Source: Sphingomonas sp. MA1305 (GTDB lineage Bacteria; Pseudomonadota; Alphaproteobacteria; Sphingomonadales; Sphingomonadaceae). Taken from it: 64,000 bases of DNA. The stretch spans positions 310,001-374,000 of the forward strand of contig NZ_RCVT01000003.1 in the NCBI RefSeq assembly GCF_016107325.1, written 5' to 3'. The position numbers and the translations under genes were made by a program. Positions 59,690-64,000 of the stretch are shown one piece after another (the stretch's first letter is position 1; each line of letters begins with the position of its first letter). Under the pieces are notes generated by a model. It was not told where the DNA came from. It saw nothing but the letters and a program-made list of their open reading frames with translations, and did not search any database.

Positions 59690-61105
59690 ATGAGGCTGGG
59701 ACAATTGATTGGCGGTGACGGGCAGGCGATCGTCACCGGGTTCGCCATCGATCACCGCAAGGTCGCGCCGGGCACGATCTTCGGCGCCTTCCAGGGCGCG
59801 CGCGTCAATGGCGAGGATTTCATCGCCGACGCGGTGCGCAGTGGTGCGATCGCCGTGGTGGTACGGCCGGGCGTCGCGGTCGAGGGCGCGCTGGCCATCG
59901 AAGACGAGACGCCGCGCGAAAAGTTCGCGCAGCTCGCCGCCGCCTTCTTCGCGCCGTTTCCCGATGTCGCGGTCGCAGTCACCGGCACCAATGGCAAGAC
60001 CTCGACGGTCGAGATGACCCGGCAATTGTGGCGGATGGCGGGCCATCATGCCGCATCGATCGGCACCTTGGGTGTCACGACGGCCGACGAGCGGGTGACG
60101 ACGGGGCTGACCACGCCCGACGTCGTCACCTTCCTGTCCAACGTCGCCGGGCTGGCGCGCGAGGGCGTGACGCATCTCGCCTTCGAAGCGTCGAGCCACG
60201 GCCTGACCCAATATCGCACGGAAGGGCTGCGCGTCGCCGCCGCCGCCTTCACCAACCTCAGCCGGGACCATCTCGACTATCACGGCGACATGGGCGCCTA
60301 TCTGACCGCCAAGTTGCGGCTGTTCTCGGAAGTGCTCGACCCCGCCGGCACCGCGGTGGTGTGGGCGGACGACATCCACGCCGATCGCGTCGTCGACCTC
60401 GCGCGGGCGCGCGGCAATCGGCTGATCAGCGTCGGCGAGCGCGGCGCGACGCTGCGGCTGGTGCGGCGCGACCCGACGCTGTTGGGGCAGGGGCTGACGA
60501 TCGAAGCCGATGGCCGGGAGCATCGCGTCACACTGCCGCTGATCGGCGGCTATCAGGCGGCGAACGCCTTGGTGGCAGCCGGGCTGGTGATCGCGACCGG
60601 TGGCGACGTCACGCGGACGATCGCCGATCTGGCGCGATTGCAGCCGGTGCGCGGGCGGCTGGAACGGGCGGTGATCACGCGCAGCGGCGCGCCGGTCTAT
60701 GTCGATTATGCCCACACGCCCGATGCGCTGGAGGCGGCGATCGCGGCATTGAAGCCCCACGCCGGCGGGCGGCTGATCGTGGTGTTCGGCGCCGGTGGCG
60801 ACCGCGACCCCGGCAAGCGCGAGACGATGGGCCAGGTCGCGGGCACGCAGGCCGACGTTGCGATCGTCACCGACGACAATCCGCGGACCGAGGACCCGGC
60901 GGCGATCCGCGCCGAGATCCTGCGTGGCGCGACCGGCCTGCGCGAGATCGGCGACCGGCGCGCGGCGATCGCGGCGGCGATCGCCGAGGCGGGGCCGGAG
61001 GATATCGTACTGATCGCCGGCAAGGGGCATGAGCAGGGCCAGATCGTCGGCGATCTGGTGCTGCCGTTCGACGACGTCGGCGTCGCGCGCGAGTGCGCGG
61101 CGTGA
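59690..61105 (+). CDS. murE: UDP-MurNAc-tripeptide synthetase (meso-DAP adding)
   Basis: A 471-residue Mur ligase adding the third amino acid of the stem peptide. The ATP-binding TGTNGKTS is at 98-105. The DNPR motif (DDNPRTEDP, around 395-403) marks meso-diaminopimelate specificity. The ATG at 59690 is preceded by a purine-rich site and gives MRLGQLIGGDGQAIVTG; an open frame to 59438 lies inside ftsI and is rejected. A REP-like palindrome separates it from murF. Confidence 0.95.
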   Translation: MRLGQLIGGDGQAIVTGFAIDHRKVAPGTIFGAFQGARVNGEDFIADAVRSGAIAVVVRPGVAVEGALAIEDETPREKFAQLAAAFFAPFPDVAVAVTGTNGKTSTVEMTRQLWRMAGHHAASIGTLGVTTADERVTTGLTTPDVVTFLSNVAGLAREGVTHLAFEASSHGLTQYRTEGLRVAAAAFTNLSRDHLDYHGDMGAYLTAKLRLFSEVLDPAGTAVVWADDIHADRVVDLARARGNRLISVGERGATLRLVRRDPTLLGQGLTIEADGREHRVTLPLIGGYQAANALVAAGLVIATGGDVTRTIADLARLQPVRGRLERAVITRSGAPVYVDYAHTPDALEAAIAALKPHAGGRLIVVFGAGGDRDPGKRETMGQVAGTQADVAIVTDDNPRTEDPAAIRAEILRGATGLREIGDRRAAIAAAIAEAGPEDIVLIAGKGHEQGQIVGDLVLPFDDVGVARECAA

Positions 61106-61121
61106 GGGGGGGCGGTCTGCT

Positions 61122-61143
61122 CCCCTCCCCTTCAGGGGAGGGG
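61122..61143. repeat. Palindrome between murE and murF
   Basis: CCCCTCCCCT and AGGGGAGGGG flank a TC loop, seventeen bases after the murE stop and five before the murF ATG. The core also occurs at 36402-36425. It interrupts an otherwise tightly packed operon and could act as a partial terminator or a ribosome-site occluding hairpin. Confidence 0.7.
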
Positions 61144-61148
61144 CTTTG

Positions 61149-62522
61149 ATGACCACCCTCTGGACCGCCGCGGAGATCGCCGCCGCGACCTCGGGCATCG
61201 CTGCCGCCGACTTCGCCGTCTCCGGCGTCGCCTTCGACAGCCGCGAGGTCGGGCCGGGCGATCTGTTCGTCGCGCTGACCGGCGAAAGCACCGACGGCCA
61301 CCGCTTCCTCGACCAGGCCTTCGCGCAGGGCGCGGCGGGCGCGATCGTGTCGCAGGACGCGCCGTACCCGCACGTCCGGGTCGCGGACACCGCCGCGGCG
61401 CTGAACGACCTGGGCCGGGCGGCGCGGGCGCGGATGACCGGCATGGTGATCGGCGTCACCGGCTCGGTCGGCAAGACCAGCGCCAAGGAGGCGCTGTTCG
61501 CCGCGCTCGACCGGTCGCTGCCGGATCGTGTCCATCGCTCGGTCAAGAGCTACAACAATCATACCGGCGTGCCGCTCAGCCTCGCCCGCATGCCGCGCGA
61601 CACCGAGGTCGGCGTGTTCGAGATGGGCATGAATCATGCCGGCGAGCTCGCCCAACTGACCCGGCTGGTGCGTCCGCATATCGCCGTCGTCACCGCCATC
61701 GCGCCCGCGCACACCGCCTTCTTCCCCGACGAGAGCGCGATCGCCGACGCCAAGGGTGAAATCTTCCAGGGCCTGGAGCCGGGCGGGACCGCGATCGTGC
61801 CCTATGACAGCCCGCATCGCGACCGGCTGATCGCCGCCGCTACGCCCTATGCGGCGCGGATCGTCACCTTCGGCCTCGACAAGGGCGCCGACGTCCATGC
61901 CCTGGAGGCAATGCGGCTGCCGACCGGCGGCACCTTCGTCTCGGCGCGGATCGGCGCGCGCGAACTGTCCTTTACGCTGTCGCAGCCGGGGCTGCACTGG
62001 GTGTCGAACGCGCTGGCGGTGCTGGCGGCGGTCGATGCGGCCGGCGCCGACCTCGGCCTTGCCGGACTCGCACTCGCCGAACTCGGCGGCCTCGTCGGCC
62101 GCGGCGCGCGCTTCCTCGCCCCGGCCGCGGGCGGGGACATGCTGGTCATCGACGAAAGCTACAACGCCAATCCCGCCTCGATGCGCGCGACGCTGGCGGT
62201 GCTGGCGCAGGAGCCGGGGCGCCACCTCGCCGTGCTCGGTGAGATGCGCGAGCTGGGCGACGACAGCGATGCCTATCATGCGGGGCTGGCCGAGCCGATC
62301 GTCGCGGCGCGCGTCGAAACGGCGCTGCTCGTCGGCGAAGCGATGACGCCGCTCGTCAAGGCCCTTGAGGGGCGCGTCGATGTCGTCCATGTGCCCGACG
62401 CCGCGACCGCCCTGGGCCGCCTTCGGGACCTGGCCCGTGCCGGCGACGCGGTGCTCGTCAAAGGATCGAATGGGGTGGGGCTGTCGCGGCTGGTCGCGGG
62501 CCTTGGGGGCGGAACTACCTGA
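61149..62522 (+). CDS. murF: UDP-MurNAc-tripeptide:D-Ala-D-Ala ligase
   Basis: A 457-residue Mur ligase completing UDP-MurNAc-pentapeptide. The P-loop is [12 protein letters not shown] at about 104-115. Other conserved segments are [25 protein letters not shown] and [15 protein letters not shown]. The ATG at 61149 is the only good start; its ribosome site is the right half of the preceding palindrome (AGGGGAGGGG). mraY follows with only one base between. Confidence 0.95.
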   Translation: MTTLWTAAEIAAATSGIAAADFAVSGVAFDSREVGPGDLFVALTGESTDGHRFLDQAFAQGAAGAIVSQDAPYPHVRVADTAAALNDLGRAARARMTGMVIGVTGSVGKTSAKEALFAALDRSLPDRVHRSVKSYNNHTGVPLSLARMPRDTEVGVFEMGMNHAGELAQLTRLVRPHIAVVTAIAPAHTAFFPDESAIADAKGEIFQGLEPGGTAIVPYDSPHRDRLIAAATPYAARIVTFGLDKGADVHALEAMRLPTGGTFVSARIGARELSFTLSQPGLHWVSNALAVLAAVDAAGADLGLAGLALAELGGLVGRGARFLAPAAGGDMLVIDESYNANPASMRATLAVLAQEPGRHLAVLGEMRELGDDSDAYHAGLAEPIVAARVETALLVGEAMTPLVKALEGRVDVVHVPDAATALGRLRDLARAGDAVLVKGSNGVGLSRLVAGLGGGTT

Positions 62523-62523
62523 T

Positions 62524-63594
62524 ATGTTGTACTGGATCGCCGAGCACCTGAGGTTCTCCGGGCTGCTGAACCTCATCCGCTACCAGTCCTTCCGGACCGG
62601 GGCGGCGATCGCCACCGCGCTGTTCATCGGCCTGATCATCGGGCCGCGCTTCATCGGCTGGCTGCGCGTGCGGCAGGGCAAGGGGCAGCCGATCCGCGCG
62701 GACGGACCGCAGACGCACCTCGCCAAGCGCGGCACGCCGACGATGGGCGGGCTGATGATCCTGACCAGCATGGCGCTGTCGATCCTGATCTGGATGGACG
62801 TCGCCAATCCGTTCGTCTGGGCGTGCCTGTTCGTGACGCTCGGGTTCGGCGCGATTGGTTTCCTCGACGACTATGACAAGGTGCGCAAGGCGAGCACCGC
62901 CGGCGTGTCCGGGCGCACCCGGCTGCTGCTGGAATTCGCCATCGCCGGCATCGCCGCCTGGATCATCATGGGCCAGAACGGGCCGCATCTGTACCTGCCG
63001 TTCACCAACCGGCTGTACCTCGACCTCGGCTATTTCTACCTGGTGTTCGCGGCGTTCACGATCGTCGCCTTCGGCAACGCGGTGAACCTGACCGACGGGC
63101 TGGACGGACTGGCGACGATGCCGGTGATCATCGCCAGCGTCACCTTCGCGATCATCACCTATCTCGCCGGCAACGTGAAGTTCGCCGAATATCTGGGCAT
63201 CGCGCATGTGCCGGGGGCGGGCGAGCTCGCCATCTTCTGCGGCGCGGTGATCGGCGCCGGCCTCGCCTTCCTGTGGTTCAATGCGCCGCCGGCCGCGGTG
63301 TTCATGGGCGACACCGGCAGCCTCGCGCTGGGCGGCGCGCTCGGCACGATCGCGGTGGTGGCGCATCACGAGATCGTGCTCGGCATCGTCGGCGGCCTAT
63401 TCGTCGTCGAGGCGCTGAGCGTCATCATCCAGGTGTTCTTCTACAAGCGCACCGGCAAGCGCGTGTTCCGCATGGCGCCGATCCACCATCATTTCGAGCA
63501 ATTGGGCTGGAGCGAGCCGACCGTCGTGATCCGCTTCTGGATCATCAGCCTGGTGCTGGCCCTGGCCGGCCTGTCGACGTTGAAGCTGCGGTGA
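62524..63594 (+). CDS. mraY: Phospho-MurNAc-pentapeptide transferase (lipid I synthase)
   Basis: A 356-residue integral membrane enzyme with about 10 helices, transferring phospho-MurNAc-pentapeptide to undecaprenyl phosphate. The active-site motif DDYDK (115-119) and [13 protein letters not shown] are present, as are [13 protein letters not shown] and the [12 protein letters not shown] loop. ATG at 62524, one base after the murF stop; an upstream frame inside murF is rejected. Its stop overlaps the murD GTG (GTGA). Confidence 0.97.
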   Translation: MLYWIAEHLRFSGLLNLIRYQSFRTGAAIATALFIGLIIGPRFIGWLRVRQGKGQPIRADGPQTHLAKRGTPTMGGLMILTSMALSILIWMDVANPFVWACLFVTLGFGAIGFLDDYDKVRKASTAGVSGRTRLLLEFAIAGIAAWIIMGQNGPHLYLPFTNRLYLDLGYFYLVFAAFTIVAFGNAVNLTDGLDGLATMPVIIASVTFAIITYLAGNVKFAEYLGIAHVPGAGELAIFCGAVIGAGLAFLWFNAPPAAVFMGDTGSLALGGALGTIAVVAHHEIVLGIVGGLFVVEALSVIIQVFFYKRTGKRVFRMAPIHHHFEQLGWSEPTVVIRFWIISLVLALAGLSTLKLR

Positions 63595-64000
63595 TCGTTT
63601 CCCAGGCCTGGGCGGGGCGGCGCTATGCGGTGCTGGGGCTGGCGCGCTCCGGCATGGCGACGGTGCGCGCGCTTGCCGCGGCGGGCGCGCATGTCGTCGC
63701 CTGGGACAGCGATGCCGCGGCGCGCGAGCGGGCGGCGGCGGTCGACGGCGTCATCGTCCACGATCCGGCGCTGCTCGACCTGAGCGGAGCGGCGGGGCTG
63801 GTCGTCTCGCCCGGCGTGCCGCTCAACACCCATCCGCTGGTGGCGCAGGCCCGCGCGGCCGGCGTGCCGGTGATCGGCGACATCGAGCTGTTCGCCCAGG
63901 CGCGCGCCGAGCTGCCGCCGCACAAGGTCGTCGGCATCACCGGCACCAACGGCAAGTCGACCACGACCGCGCTGGTCCACCATATCCTGAAGACCGCGGG
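63591..64000 (+). CDS. murD: UDP-MurNAc-L-alanine:D-glutamate ligase, N-terminal part
   Basis: The first 136 residues of MurD, which adds D-Glu to UDP-MurNAc-L-Ala; the rest is beyond the window. The N-terminal nucleotide-binding domain is visible ([32 protein letters not shown]) and the ATP motif [14 protein letters not shown] lies near the end. The start is GTG at 63591, overlapping the mraY stop. Position fits the usual dcw order. Confidence 0.93.
   Translation, partial: MIVSQAWAGRRYAVLGLARSGMATVRALAAAGAHVVAWDSDAAARERAAAVDGVIVHDPALLDLSGAAGLVVSPGVPLNTHPLVAQARAAGVPVIGDIELFAQARAELPPHKVVGITGTNGKSTTTALVHHILKTA

Noticed and set aside
57355..59748. A 797-codon minus-strand frame opposite ftsL/ftsI
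   Set aside because: Antisense to clear cell-division genes; Arg/His-rich without recognisable motifs.

Overview
The window looks like chromosomal core sequence from a Sphingomonas-type alphaproteobacterium (Sphingomonadaceae). The DNA is GC-rich. Three TonB-dependent receptors are present, along with a sphingomonad-style glg cluster, a cyoABCD quinol oxidase, an NDUFA12/DUF2155/aat block and a full division/cell-wall (dcw) cluster. No insertion sequence, prophage, integrase, CRISPR array or rRNA was seen. Genus-level assignment is an inference from protein families and gene order, not from a search.

Layout. 1-3519: end of sucA, then sucB, lpdA and a small conserved gene (2-oxoglutarate dehydrogenase). 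3529-6114 (-): a TonB-dependent receptor, divergent from cyoABCD (6396-10316). 10321-20976 (-): a glycogen operon read glgP-glgB-glgC-glgA-pgm-glgX, mostly joined by 4-base stop/start overlaps. 21078-27126: Nramp transporter, MBL-fold hydrolase, AlkA-type glycosylase, [2Fe-2S] ferredoxin, TrmH-type rRNA methylase and a secreted M28 peptidase. 27127-31399: tRNA-Tyr and tRNA-Gly flank a stress-type block (SRPBCC protein, Zn-alcohol dehydrogenase, SDR, DUF4142) preceded by a good match to an EcfG general-stress promoter. 31510-43794: ICMT-like membrane methyltransferase, gshA, rsmE with a newly noted 57-residue membrane protein, ubiA, a GGDEF-EAL protein, a fatty acyl-AMP ligase, recX, a double cold-shock protein, DUF192, NDUFA12 and DUF2155. 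The last of these overlaps aat tail-to-tail by 205 bases. 44566-52726: an envelope/secretion block of two TonB-dependent receptors around a secreted unknown protein, a trypsin-like protease and a DUF6491-like protein. 52805-55512: ParA-like ATPase, lipoprotein, cysteine synthase and a small membrane protein. 55645-64000: mraZ-rsmH-ftsL-ftsI-murE-murF-mraY-murD(partial).

How the parts work together. The first 10 kb supply oxidative carbon metabolism and terminal respiration. The glg operon stores and mobilises glucose-1-phosphate. The receptor block handles outer-membrane uptake of unknown ligands. The dcw cluster makes lipid I/II precursors and the septal synthase. The most interesting non-coding signals are a four-copy, exactly 10-base-spaced TCCC array before mraZ, an 18-base perfect palindrome before the receptor gene at 44566, and the EcfG-like promoter at 27980. 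Short palindromic REP-like elements occur at many gene ends. I did not find a convincing wholly new multi-gene system.
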